A stretch of DNA of 64,000 bases from Cytobacillus sp. NCCP-133 (GTDB taxonomy: Bacteria; Bacillota; Bacilli; Bacillales; Cytobacillaceae): contig NZ_BRVM01000005.1 in NCBI RefSeq assembly GCF_026011715.1, forward strand, positions 62,001-126,000, read 5' to 3'. Shown here one piece after another: positions 9,177 to 17,466 of the stretch; the stretch's first letter is position 1; the number at the start of each line of letters is the position of its first letter. The translations under genes and the position numbers were made by a program. The notes under the pieces were generated by a model. The model searched no databases, was not told the DNA's origin, and saw only the letters and a list, made by a program, of their open reading frames with translations.

Positions 9177-10082
9177 GTGGGCATTATAAATGAAGATAAT
9201 TTCATTGAAACAGTCCACATGAAGGGATTGCAAATTTCCTTACTTGCTTCCGGGGACGGAACAGAGGTTATATATCATAAATTGGATCCTGGTACTAGAT
9301 GGGGATTGGAGCCATTAGAGGGTGGAGAAGCTTTAGAATATCTTCATTTACTTTCTGGTGAATTACTCTTAAAAGACTCTACAGGGGAAAAGACTTTAAA
9401 GCCAGGGGATTCTTTTCATAGATGGCCAGTTAATGAGCATCATATATTTAAATCTATAGGCTCAACAGAGTTTCTGTATGTTACATCTCATCCTGTCTTT
9501 CACTATTACAGCCGCGTCACAAACGAACTAAGAGATTTAGTTGTCTCTATTGAAGAGAAAGATGGTTACACCAGTGATCATTGCGATAGAATTACTAAGA
9601 TGTCCATGATAATGGCCGATGTTCTTGGTTTAGATTCTAAGCAAATTTTAAGATTAAATCTTGCTTCTTTTTTACATGATATAGGTAAAATTAAAGTGCC
9701 ATTAGAAATTCTACAGAAACCGGGAAAGCTTACACTAGAAGAATGGGAAATTATGAAAAACCATTCTACATATGGTAGAGAAATATTGGAGAAAACAGGA
9801 CTTCCTAGTTTAATAGAGGCTGGGAGAGTAGTAGAGCAGCATCATGAGAGATATGATGGTAAAGGGTATCCCAAGGGATTAAAAGGCGAAGATATATCAA
9901 TTGAGGCAGCAATAATTTCTGTTGTAGATTCTTTTGACGCAATGACTACTGATAGGGTCTATCAGAAAAGAAGATCTGCTGAGAAAGCTATAGAGGAATT
10001 AATTAGATGCAGTGGAACAATGTACAATCCACATATTTTAAATACGTTTTTAAAAATAAAAAATAGATTAATAAAACTTTAA
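9177..10082 (+). CDS. Cupin / HD-GYP domain protein, probable c-di-GMP phosphodiesterase
   Basis: A 301-residue protein starting with GTG, six bases after GAAAGAGGG. Residues about 30-105 form a cupin-like domain (EYLHLLSGELLLKD, LKPGDSFHRWPVNEHH). Residues 120-300 form an HD-GYP domain with all signatures: HDIGKIKVP (His167-Asp168), HHERYDGKGYP (His222-His223, GYP 230-232), and DSFDAMTTDRVY. HD-GYP enzymes degrade cyclic di-GMP, so the cupin may sense a ligand and control that activity. It has no membrane segment. The next gene follows after 13 bases, so the two may be co-transcribed. Confidence 0.88.
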   Translation: MGIINEDNFIETVHMKGLQISLLASGDGTEVIYHKLDPGTRWGLEPLEGGEALEYLHLLSGELLLKDSTGEKTLKPGDSFHRWPVNEHHIFKSIGSTEFLYVTSHPVFHYYSRVTNELRDLVVSIEEKDGYTSDHCDRITKMSMIMADVLGLDSKQILRLNLASFLHDIGKIKVPLEILQKPGKLTLEEWEIMKNHSTYGREILEKTGLPSLIEAGRVVEQHHERYDGKGYPKGLKGEDISIEAAIISVVDSFDAMTTDRVYQKRRSAEKAIEELIRCSGTMYNPHILNTFLKIKNRLIKL

Positions 10083-10095
10083 AAGGGGAGAGAAC

Positions 10096-10416
10096 ATGAA
10101 AAAGGTTGGATTCTTATTATTAAGCCTTCTGTTAGTACTTGTAATTAATGTAAAATCATCAGAGGCTGCATACTTATCAGAGTATGATAAGTATGTAGAA
10201 GTTTCCTATGAAGAAGCAAGATATATTGCAGATTTAATGGGTTTGCAGAAATATGAATTAGGAGAAGAAACTGCAAAACTATCATTTGAAATGCAGGAAA
10301 ACCTAATCGCGAAAATTGAGAAAATTCTTAAAACGGAAATTGACCATTATTATATTTGGCTTACTGTTAATGGAGAAACGGTTTTAGGAATTGACCCTCC
10401 ACATCCAATGTTCTAA
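10096..10416 (+). CDS. Small secreted protein of unknown function
   Basis: A 106-residue protein with a clear signal peptide (MKKVGFLLLSLLLVLVINV, likely cleavage after SSEA near residue 24) and no lipobox, so it is probably released or wall-associated. The mature part is acidic and predicted helical, ending HYYIWLTVNGETVLGIDPPHP. AAAAGGGGAGAG provides a strong ribosome site, and the gene sits 13 bases after the HD-GYP gene. No family recognised. Confidence 0.75.
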   Translation: MKKVGFLLLSLLLVLVINVKSSEAAYLSEYDKYVEVSYEEARYIADLMGLQKYELGEETAKLSFEMQENLIAKIEKILKTEIDHYYIWLTVNGETVLGIDPPHPMF

Positions 10417-10419
10417 TTT

Positions 10420-10460
10420 ATAGCAAGTTAAAGTGTAATAGCTTTAACTTGCTATTCTTA
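10420..10460 (+). terminator. Strong hairpin after the secreted protein gene
   Basis: Perfect 14-bp arms (ATAGCAAGTTAAAG and CTTTAACTTGCTAT) with an 8-base loop. The T tract is weak (TCTTATTT). Confidence 0.75.
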
Positions 10461-10609
10461 TTTACTCCGTTAAATTGCTGATTAACCTTGGGTTTTTCGC
10501 TTCTAATATTAATGCGGAAATGGAAAAATATAGGCCGATTCATTTTCTCTACTGTATCCCCTATATCCGTAATTCCTTAATTTATTTCCTTCCGTTTCCT
10601 CTAAGACCA

Positions 10610-10750
10610 TCATGTGATATCTTCATTAACCTCGCCTGCAACAGATTCTGTCCTGTTAAGAACGTCAAGGTCACGTAAAGAGACAATTCCAACAAGCTTG
10701 CCATCATCTAAGATGGGAAGGCGGCGAGTTTGAACCTTTTCCAAAATATC
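10610..10750 (-). pseudogene. CBS-domain protein fragment
   Basis: The minus strand reads DILEKVQTRRLPILDDGKLV, then GIVSLRDLDVLNRTESVAGE, and ends at TGA. This is the second half of a CBS domain (VRRLPVLDDGKLVGIVSLRDL pattern). An in-frame stop precedes it, so only about 46 codons survive. It lies directly after the fdhD stop. Confidence 0.7.
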
Positions 10751-10756
10751 TCAATG

Positions 10757-11560
10757 CTAACTTGTTTTTTTCGATATAATTCTTTCCGGGTGAGAATATA
10801 CATTGAAACTGTTTCCCCGAATGAAACCTACTGCTGTAATATTAAGATCATTTGCCAGCTTAATGGCAAGATTAGTAGGTGCAGATTTTGAAAGGATGAT
10901 GCCAACCCCGATCTTTGCCGCTTTCAATAAAACCTCTGAAGAAATTCTTCCGCTAAATGCAATGACTTTATCCCTAACTGGTATGTGTTTTTCGATGCAA
11001 TAGCCAAATAATTTATCTAGTGCATTGTGGCGTCCGATATCAGTTCTTCTAACAATTAATTCATCTGCTGAAAATAATGCGGCATTATGTACTCCGCCAG
11101 TTTCCTGGAAAGTTACACTGCTTTTTTGCAGCTGTTCCATAAATGAAATACATTGCTGCGGAGTCAAAGTAGTTTTAGAAGTTGATGTTTTCGCAGTGCG
11201 TGCATCATTATGAAAATAAAATTGCCTGCTCTTTCCACAGCATGAACCAATAAACCTTTTGGAATGGAACTCATGGCTGGGTGTTTCAGACTTTATATAT
11301 AAATCTACATATGCAAACCCTTTGCTTTCGTCTATTTGAATGTTTTTGATTTCGTCTGATCTCCGGATAAAGCCTTCTGATGCAAGGAAACCAATTGTCA
11401 GTTCCATGATGTTTTCCGGGCTGCAAACCAGTGTGGCGAACTCTTCGCCATTAAGATGAATGGTTAATGGGTGTTCCGAAACAATCTCATCAACTATTTC
11501 CTGTAAAACACCATCTTGAAACCTAACAATTTTACTGCTCTGGCTGATTTGGCTGTCCAT
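10757..11560 (-). CDS. fdhD: Formate dehydrogenase accessory sulfurtransferase FdhD
   Basis: A 267-residue FdhD protein, which transfers sulfur from cysteine desulfurase to the molybdenum cofactor of formate dehydrogenase. Conserved features are GFLASEGFI, the cysteine site SCCGKSR (near residue 110) and TGGVHNAALF, RTDIGRHNALDKLFGY, FSGRISSEVLLKAAKIG, with a C-terminal SAPTNLAIKLA. GGAGGCGG precedes the ATG. It is transcribed opposite to fdhF, 2.4 kb away, and its product is required for FdhF activity. Confidence 0.93.
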   Translation of the reverse strand: MDSQISQSSKIVRFQDGVLQEIVDEIVSEHPLTIHLNGEEFATLVCSPENIMELTIGFLASEGFIRRSDEIKNIQIDESKGFAYVDLYIKSETPSHEFHSKRFIGSCCGKSRQFYFHNDARTAKTSTSKTTLTPQQCISFMEQLQKSSVTFQETGGVHNAALFSADELIVRRTDIGRHNALDKLFGYCIEKHIPVRDKVIAFSGRISSEVLLKAAKIGVGIILSKSAPTNLAIKLANDLNITAVGFIRGNSFNVYSHPERIISKKTS

Positions 11561-11659
11561 ATAAGCCGCCTCCTAAATTCTGCTCAACTAAGAAAGATAT
11601 TAGCATAAAAATTTATTAAGGCAAGAAATTAATACTGACATAGTGTTAATGAGGTTTGT

Positions 11660-11717
11660 GGTGCCAGGTACCTAGGCCTGTTGTCCGATTGGTCTAGATA
11701 CCTGGCACCGGTTTTTT
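11660..11717. terminator. GGTGCC-type long hairpin
   Basis: Arms GGTGCCAGGTACCTAGGCC and GGTCTAGATACCTGGCACC pair over 19 positions with one mismatch and one G-T pair, with a 12-base loop and a T run after it. Hairpins with GGTGCC/GGCACC ends are frequent in Bacillus intergenic regions. It lies upstream of fdhD and may terminate on the plus strand, although no plus-strand gene precedes it. Confidence 0.6.
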
Positions 11718-11826
11718 GTTTGACAATTATTCCGATTATTGCTTAACTTAGTAAAGCAATACTAGTATAGGTTTCGAGTTTTTTAAATTTTGTTTAGCTA
11801 TTAAATGTGTATTTGAGGGTTGGAAG

Positions 11827-12186
11827 ATGAATAAGTATGAGGCTGAATTTAGTAATTTAGTGCGCTCTTTCAGAAAAAAGCATATGGGCAAAGGGCCAAG
11901 CCAGGTTCGGACGACTTTTTGCAAAAACTGGGCAATTTGTGAAATGGAGGGCAATCTTTCCCCCGTTGAAAAGTTTATAGCCAGTGCAGATGAAGGAAAG
12001 CAAATGCTTAGGGCGGCCCGAACAGAAATGGTTAAAGAAATGTATAAGAAAAATCGTCCGGCAGAAATGGAAGAATTTCTGCAGGCAAAGTTGATAGACC
12101 TCTTCGTAGATATTGATATAGAACGTGACTTTGGAATGTCGGTCTTCGTATTTGACCAGAATATTCAAAGTAAATTTAATGATTAG
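11827..12186 (+). CDS. DUF2294 family protein
   Basis: A 119-residue soluble protein with the DUF2294 pattern: KGPSQVRTTFCKNWAICEME near residues 23-42, TPVEK-like LSPVEKFIA, and RTEMVKEMYKK in the middle. Members of this family are common in Bacillus, often near formate dehydrogenase genes, but have no proven function. GGTTGGAAG lies immediately upstream of the ATG. It is monocistronic, bounded by a strong terminator. Confidence 0.8.
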   Translation: MNKYEAEFSNLVRSFRKKHMGKGPSQVRTTFCKNWAICEMEGNLSPVEKFIASADEGKQMLRAARTEMVKEMYKKNRPAEMEEFLQAKLIDLFVDIDIERDFGMSVFVFDQNIQSKFND

Positions 12187-12221
12187 CAACTAACCGGAAA
12201 ATCCGTTTAGCGGTTAGTGTT

Positions 12222-12266
12222 AAAAAAGGCTGAAATCTTGTGGCTCAAGATTTCAGCCTTTTTTAT
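12222..12266 (+). terminator. Strong terminator after the DUF2294 gene
   Basis: Perfect 19-bp arms (AAAAAAGGCTGAAATCTTG and its complement) with loop TGGCT. Confidence 0.95.
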
Positions 12267-12339
12267 TAAAAGAACATACAGGAAAAATGTCATATGCAAC
12301 TGGCGAAAAATGTGGTTTAATGTCATGTTTGAAATACTT

Positions 12340-12359
12340 TTGTAATATTAATATTACAA
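12340..12359. promoter_or_regulatory. Perfect 20-bp palindrome (operator candidate)
   Basis: TTGTAATATTAATATTACAA is fully self-complementary. TGTAAT halves resemble the WalR (YycF) box that controls cell-wall hydrolase genes, but WalR sites are direct repeats and this one is inverted. It sits immediately upstream of the promoter of the NlpC/P60 gene. Confidence 0.5.
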
Positions 12360-12375
12360 GCCTGTTAAAAACGGG

Positions 12376-12384
12376 TGGTATAAT
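12376..12384 (+). promoter_or_regulatory. Extended -10 promoter of the NlpC/P60 gene
   Basis: TGGTATAAT matches the extended -10 consensus TGnTATAAT. A -35 would overlap the palindrome (TTACAA at 12354-12359, 19-base spacer). The leader is about 130 bases, A/T rich, with no riboswitch that I can recognise. Confidence 0.55.
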
Positions 12385-12516
12385 CCTCCATGGATAGACA
12401 AATTTACTACGTCTTTTTAAAATCATTTTAAAAAAATATATACATAGTTCAATAGATCTATATTAAGCATATTGGCTTTTGATAGCCAAGTACATATAAG
12501 AAAGCAGGTAATGACA

Positions 12517-13794
12517 TTGAAAAAGAGGCTGCTCGTTTTAAATACTACTATTATGCTAGGGCTTGGTAGTGCATTTTCGATACCTGGCGCATACGCAGAG
12601 TCTATTAATAAGCTGCAAAATCAGAAAAGTGAAATCCAGCAGGAGCGAACCGATTTACAATCACAGCTTGCTAAGGCCGACCAAGAGCTTGTTTCAGTAT
12701 TAAAAGAAATTGCAGACCTAAATGTAAAAATACATAGAGTGGAGAAAGCAATCAAAGATAACAATAAATTAATAGAAGAGACACAAGCCAATATTGAGGA
12801 TACTCAAAATGAAGTTGATCAATTAAAAGCTGAAATGGCTGTCATTGAAGAAAGGATTGAAAAAAGAAGTACTATCTTAAAACAACGTGCCCAGTCTTTC
12901 CAGGAGAGCGGTGGAACAGTTGCTTATTTAGATGTTCTTCTTGGTTCGACCAGCTTCAGTGATTTTGTTGACCGAGTAGGGGCTGTTACTACATTCGTCC
13001 AGGCAGACAAAGAATTAATGGCTGAACAAGAACGTGATAAACAAGCTATGGAAGATAAAAAGACTGCAGTAGAAGCAGAGTTAGCCAAATTAACCAGCAT
13101 GATGACCGAATTAAAAGGCATGCAGGCCAATTTGGAAGAGCAAAAGCAGCAGAATAGCTCTTTAACTCAGCAGTTGAAAGAAAAAGAAAATGTGATTGCC
13201 GAAAAGAAGGCAAAGCTTCAAAAAGAAGATCGCGAATATGCAGCCGCGCTGGCTCAGATTGAACAAAGTATGGCGGCCTCTATAGTTTCATATGCAACTC
13301 CCTCAGCTGGTGGGGCAGCTGTTATGAATAATCAATCTTCTGTAAATAAATCAAAATCAAGCAGCTCCAGCAGTTCAGCACCGAAACAAACTGTAAATGG
13401 AAGCAGTGCAGTCAGCATTGTTACAACTGCAGGCAATAAATATATTGGCAATTCCGTTTATGTGTTTGGCGGCGGAAGAAATGCCTATGATATTGCAAAT
13501 GGGCGATTTGACTGCTCAGGGTTTGTTCATTGGTCATTTGCCCAGGCAGGAATTACAGTAGGAGCAAGTACCGATTCACTTAAATATGCTGGGCGTCAGG
13601 TTTCTGCAAGCCAGATGAAGCCGGGCGATCTTGTTTTCTTTAATACATATAAAAAGGACGGACATGTCGGCATTTATCTTGGCGGCGGAAAGTTTATCGG
13701 CTCACAAAGTTCTACCGGTGTTGCCATTGCAAATATGTCTAGCGGCTATTGGAAATCAGTATTTAACGGGCGTGTAGTCCGAATAATAGAATAA
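12517..13794 (+). CDS. Secreted NlpC/P60 DL-endopeptidase with coiled-coil domain (CwlO-like)
   Basis: A 425-residue exported peptidoglycan hydrolase. A signal peptide (MKKRLLVLNTTIMLGLGSAF, cleavage near AYA-ES) is followed by a long coiled-coil region (about residues 32-245), a Ser-rich linker (near 280-300) and a C-terminal NlpC/P60 domain. The domain has the catalytic Cys in RFDCSGFVHW (Cys333) and His in DGHVGIYLG (His383). CwlO of B. subtilis has the same plan and cuts D-Glu-DAP peptide bonds, with FtsEX controlling it through the coiled coil. TTG 12517 fits the AGAAAGCAGG ribosome site; the ATG at 12511 is too close. Confidence 0.9.
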   Translation: MKKRLLVLNTTIMLGLGSAFSIPGAYAESINKLQNQKSEIQQERTDLQSQLAKADQELVSVLKEIADLNVKIHRVEKAIKDNNKLIEETQANIEDTQNEVDQLKAEMAVIEERIEKRSTILKQRAQSFQESGGTVAYLDVLLGSTSFSDFVDRVGAVTTFVQADKELMAEQERDKQAMEDKKTAVEAELAKLTSMMTELKGMQANLEEQKQQNSSLTQQLKEKENVIAEKKAKLQKEDREYAAALAQIEQSMAASIVSYATPSAGGAAVMNNQSSVNKSKSSSSSSSAPKQTVNGSSAVSIVTTAGNKYIGNSVYVFGGGRNAYDIANGRFDCSGFVHWSFAQAGITVGASTDSLKYAGRQVSASQMKPGDLVFFNTYKKDGHVGIYLGGGKFIGSQSSTGVAIANMSSGYWKSVFNGRVVRIIE

Positions 13795-13808
13795 AAGAAT
13801 AAGAACGT

Positions 13809-13852
13809 AAAACCTGACCAACAAACGAACAGTATGATGGTCAGGTTTTTTT
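13809..13852 (+). terminator. Terminator of the NlpC/P60 gene
   Basis: Arms AAAACCTGACCA and TGGTCAGGTTTT, then a T run. Confidence 0.92.
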
Positions 13853-14024
13853 GCTGTCTAATGCACTATATGGAGTCAGCTTATTAAAAATGAAGCTGTT
13901 TAATAATTATAATCTTAAATAAATTCTAAATATTTTATTGATTATTGCAATTCATCATGCTTTAATAATAATTAACAATCAACTTATCAGATATGTGATA
14001 TCTTTATGGAAAGGAGGCATGAAG

Positions 14025-14717
14025 ATGAATGTGAAAAAGATATCTAACCGGAAAATTTCAGAATTGGCTGCTGAGCAAATTGAAGAGATGATCTCAAAAG
14101 ATTCCTTTGAGCCCGGGGATAAACTTCCGTCTGTCAGGGAGTTATGCGAATTGTTCGGGGTTGGGCGATCTGCTGTCAGGGATGCACTTACTTCTTTACA
14201 GGGGAAAGGGATCGTCCAGATAAAACAGGGAGAAGGAACATTTATTTGCAGGTTTGATTCCTCGAAACTATTTAATAGCCACCACTTGCATCCAGGCATA
14301 AAAGACATACAGGAATTGTTTCAGGCAAGAAAAATGGTGGAAACAGGACTTGCTGAAATGGCGGCAAAAAATCGCTCAGAAAAGGATCTCGCCAAAATGA
14401 AAGAGCTGATTTCCGGTGCAGCCATCCATGGATGGGAGGAGGATTACCAATTCCACATGGCGATTGCCCATGCTGCAGGAAATGATATACTTATTCAATT
14501 TGTCCAGTTCATTTCAGAAACAATGAAAAAATCTATGATGGATTTCCATCAATATATCCAGACACAGGCTGAAATAGCAAAAAAAATAGAAGAGCAGCAT
14601 ATGGATATCTTTTTATCTATTAGGAATAAGCAGCCGGAACAGGCACATTATAGCATGATTGAACATCTGGATTTGGTGGAGCAGTTTTTGCAAATGAGTA
14701 TACTACAGGAACAATAG
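14025..14717 (+). CDS. GntR/FCD-family regulator of the glycolate locus (GlcC/LldR-like)
   Basis: A 230-residue transcription factor: an N-terminal GntR winged helix (about residues 8-75; DKLPSVRELCELFGVGRSAVRDAL, QIKQGEGTFI) and a C-terminal all-helical FCD ligand domain (FQARKMVETGLAEMAA, DYQFHMAIAHAAGN). FCD regulators of this type commonly bind lactate, glycolate or fatty acyl ligands. ATG 14025 is seven bases after AAGGAGG; the long open frame before it is not used. It precedes glcE in the same direction by 64 bases, so it is the best candidate to bind the operators seen before glcE, glcB and the permease gene. Confidence 0.88.
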   Translation: MNVKKISNRKISELAAEQIEEMISKDSFEPGDKLPSVRELCELFGVGRSAVRDALTSLQGKGIVQIKQGEGTFICRFDSSKLFNSHHLHPGIKDIQELFQARKMVETGLAEMAAKNRSEKDLAKMKELISGAAIHGWEEDYQFHMAIAHAAGNDILIQFVQFISETMKKSMMDFHQYIQTQAEIAKKIEEQHMDIFLSIRNKQPEQAHYSMIEHLDLVEQFLQMSILQEQ

Positions 14718-14745
14718 TGTATTTTTTTGAAAAAATAAAGAAACA

Positions 14746-14766
14746 TTGTTTGTTATTACAAAACAA
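14746..14766. promoter_or_regulatory. Operator candidate before glcE
   Basis: TTGTTTGTTATTACAAAACA (continuing by one base) is a 21-base dyad overlapping the ribosome site of glcE. It shares the TTGTTnGnTA-TTACAAAACAA layout with the site before the permease gene (23444) and resembles the perfect dyad before glcB (19258). Confidence 0.6.
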
Positions 14767-14781
14767 AAGGCGGTGTTTGTT

Positions 14782-16107
14782 TTGATTGGAGCAGAATCGA
14801 TGAGCGCATTAAAAAAGCTGCTCAATGAAGAGCAGATATTTAGGGATGAAGCAGTTTTCAATCCCTATGGAAACTCAGGCGAAGTAACGGTTTACCCAGA
14901 AACGGAAGAAGAAATTTCAGCCGTTCTAAAATATGCTAATTCAAATAAATTAACCATCAATATTACGGGCGGGGGAACTAAGCGAGGATTTGGCGGATTA
15001 ATGGAAAAGTCGGGTATCCTCCTATCTCTTGAAAGGTATAAAGGAATTGTGGAACATACGCCTGGAGATATGACGGTGACCGTAAAAGCGGGGACACCAT
15101 TTAACGACATACAGGATTATTTGGCAAAATATAATCAGAAAATTTCCCTTGACCCATTTTGGCCCCAAATGGCAACAATTGGCGGAATTATAGCCGCAAA
15201 TGAAAGCGGACCCAAAAGATTGGGCTATGGATCCGCCCGAGATGCCGTTATTGGGTTAAGGACAGTTTACCCAGATGGAAAGGTCATACGATCTGGAGGA
15301 AAAGTCGTAAAAAATGTCGCCGGCTATGATATGAACAAGCTATTTATTGGATCTATGGGGACACTGGGGGTTGTTTCCGAAATTACATTAAAACTTAGGC
15401 CGCTGCCCAAATGTGAAAGTTTGGTTCTCGTTTCGTTCCCGCAAGGAAAGATGGAGAAGATAAAAGTCCTTGCAGTGAACATTTTAGATTCTATGATTGA
15501 ACCTGTTACGATGGAACTATTAAATCCTGCACTGGCAAATAAGCTTGCCGGCATAAATTCCTATACACTTGCCTTGACTTTTGAAGATGTCGAGAGTTCT
15601 GTTAGATATCAGGAAGAATTTATAAAAAACATTCTCCCTGCTGACGCAGATTTGAGGATACATTCAAAAGAAGAGTCAGAATCATTTTGGTCCGAATTTT
15701 ACCAGCATATTCCTAATACGGCAGCCAAAGAATTGCCGGCTGAAACAGAAGCTTCCCTTAAAATTGGATCGGTCAATATGTCCATCCTAAATGTAATGAA
15801 AGAAGCTGAACTTCTAATAGACCTATTAAATGTTTCAATCGAATCGCATGGAGGTCTTGGCCATGGATTGAGCCAGGTAACAATCAGGGGAGCTGCGGAA
15901 GATGTCGCCGATGCCGCTGCCAAAGTGAGACAGATTGCTGAAAGTACTGGCGGATACGCCATTGTTAAGCATATGACGTTTGAAATGCGAAAAGAGATAA
16001 GCGTCTGGGGAGAGAACCCTTCCTATTTCTTTTTGCTCCAGGGTATAAAGACAAAAATTGATCCACTGAAAACTTTGAACCCAAAAAGATTTGTAGGAGG
16101 GATATAA
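14782..16107 (+). CDS. glcE: Glycolate oxidase FAD-binding subunit GlcE
   Basis: A 441-residue FAD-linked oxidase subunit. The FAD_binding_4 (PCMH) fold is seen in VYPETEEEISAVLKYA, GGGTKRGFGG, GDMTVTVKAGT, DPFWPQMATIGGIIA and VVKNVAGYDMNKLFIGSMGTLGV. The C-terminal half is shorter and less conserved than in GlcD, which is typical for GlcE. With GlcF and GlcD it forms the membrane-associated complex that oxidises glycolate to glyoxylate and feeds electrons to the respiratory chain. TTG 14782 fits AAAAGGCGGTG; GTG 14773 is a weaker option. The stop abuts the glcF start. Confidence 0.87.
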   Translation: MIGAESMSALKKLLNEEQIFRDEAVFNPYGNSGEVTVYPETEEEISAVLKYANSNKLTINITGGGTKRGFGGLMEKSGILLSLERYKGIVEHTPGDMTVTVKAGTPFNDIQDYLAKYNQKISLDPFWPQMATIGGIIAANESGPKRLGYGSARDAVIGLRTVYPDGKVIRSGGKVVKNVAGYDMNKLFIGSMGTLGVVSEITLKLRPLPKCESLVLVSFPQGKMEKIKVLAVNILDSMIEPVTMELLNPALANKLAGINSYTLALTFEDVESSVRYQEEFIKNILPADADLRIHSKEESESFWSEFYQHIPNTAAKELPAETEASLKIGSVNMSILNVMKEAELLIDLLNVSIESHGGLGHGLSQVTIRGAAEDVADAAAKVRQIAESTGGYAIVKHMTFEMRKEISVWGENPSYFFLLQGIKTKIDPLKTLNPKRFVGGI

Positions 16108-17466
16108 GTGAGTGTCCGGGAACTCGATTTAAAGCAAGATCCGCCATGTACCTCAGGATTAGGCAACTATTTATGGAGCGATCCGCCGGATGAAAAGAAG
16201 TGGGCTGATTGTGTCCACTGCGGCATGTGCCTTGAATCATGTCCGACTTATGAGCAGACAGGTCAAGAGCAGCATTCTCCAAGGGGAAGGGTCCATCTGA
16301 TTAAATCAGTTGCTGAAGGGAAGCTTCAGGTGAACGAACAATTTATGGATCCGGTATTTCAGTGCTTGGATTGCCGCGCATGTACGACTGCATGCCCTGC
16401 CGATGTCGATGTGGGCGGCTTGATTGAGGAAGCCCGAGGCCAGATTCGGCAAGCTATGCCATTAACGGGGGTAAAGGGTGCAATCAGCAAGTTTTTCCTG
16501 CGTGATCTTTTTCCGCATCAAAGTCGTTTGAATACACTTGGAAGCCTACTGAAATTTTACCAAAAAAGCGGAATGCAAACAGTTGTCAGAAAGACGAAAC
16601 TTTTAAATGTAATGCCTGAGCATCTGGTGGATATGGAGTCCATCATGCCGGAAGTGAAAGAACCGGTTAAAAAGAAGTATAAGGATGTAAAAGTAATCAA
16701 AGCAAAAGGGCAAACAAAACAGGAAGTTGCCATGTTAACTGGCTGTGTAATGGATGTCATGTTCAGCGATATTAACGAATCGACTATAAGTGTCCTTACA
16801 CGTAACGGAAATGATGTTGTCATTCCTCAAAATCAGACTTGCTGCGGTGCTCTTCATGTTCATGCCGGTGACCGGGATATGGGAAGAAAATTGGCTAAGC
16901 AGAACATGGAGGCATTCAAAAATTTCGATAAAATTATTGTCAATGCAGCTGGATGCGGGTGCATGATGAAGGAATATGCCGAATTATTCAAGGAAGACCC
17001 AGAGATGCACGCAAAAGCAGAGGAATTTTCTGAAAAAGTAGAGGATATTTCAAAGTATCTTCACGATACAGGCTATGAAAAACCGAAGGCGGAGATTAAT
17101 AAAAGAATTACCTACCATGATGCCTGCCATTTAGCTCATGGACAGGGAATCCGCCAGCAGCCACGTGACATATTATTGGATATCCCGGGTGTGGATATGA
17201 TCCATATGCCGAATTCAGATCGCTGCTGTGGCAGTGCAGGGATTTATAACATTACAAATCCGGAGATGGCCAATGCCGTCCTTGAAAGCAAAATGAAAAA
17301 TGTACCGGCTGATGTAGAAATGATTTCGATGGGCAATCCAGGCTGTATGCTGCAAATGGCAATGGGGGTCCAAAAATATGGGCGAAGCCAAAAAATTGTT
17401 CATACCGTACAGCTTCTTGATTGGGCTTATCAAAAGGAAGACCAAACTAAGGAGGGAGAAAAGTGA
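16108..17466 (+). CDS. glcF: Glycolate oxidase iron-sulfur subunit GlcF
   Basis: A 452-residue electron-transfer subunit. Two 4Fe-4S motifs, CVHCGMCLESC (Cys35-45) and CLDCRACTTAC (Cys86-96), precede two cysteine-rich CCG domains (NQTCCGALHVHAGD with AAGCGCMMKEY; SDRCCGSAGIYN with GNPGCMLQ). It passes electrons from the FAD subunits to quinone. The GTG start follows GGAGGG and the stop of glcE without a gap, and the end overlaps glcD by 4 bases (GTGA), so the three genes are translationally coupled. Confidence 0.92.
   Translation: MSVRELDLKQDPPCTSGLGNYLWSDPPDEKKWADCVHCGMCLESCPTYEQTGQEQHSPRGRVHLIKSVAEGKLQVNEQFMDPVFQCLDCRACTTACPADVDVGGLIEEARGQIRQAMPLTGVKGAISKFFLRDLFPHQSRLNTLGSLLKFYQKSGMQTVVRKTKLLNVMPEHLVDMESIMPEVKEPVKKKYKDVKVIKAKGQTKQEVAMLTGCVMDVMFSDINESTISVLTRNGNDVVIPQNQTCCGALHVHAGDRDMGRKLAKQNMEAFKNFDKIIVNAAGCGCMMKEYAELFKEDPEMHAKAEEFSEKVEDISKYLHDTGYEKPKAEINKRITYHDACHLAHGQGIRQQPRDILLDIPGVDMIHMPNSDRCCGSAGIYNITNPEMANAVLESKMKNVPADVEMISMGNPGCMLQMAMGVQKYGRSQKIVHTVQLLDWAYQKEDQTKEGEK

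Noticed and set aside
10475-10678. Plus-strand 67-codon open frame
   Set aside because: It is antisense to the CBS remnant, begins without a ribosome site and has no protein-like features.
12385-12510. c-di-AMP (ydaO-type) riboswitch before the NlpC/P60 gene
   Set aside because: Such riboswitches are common before cell-wall hydrolases, but this leader is short and A/T rich without the conserved core.
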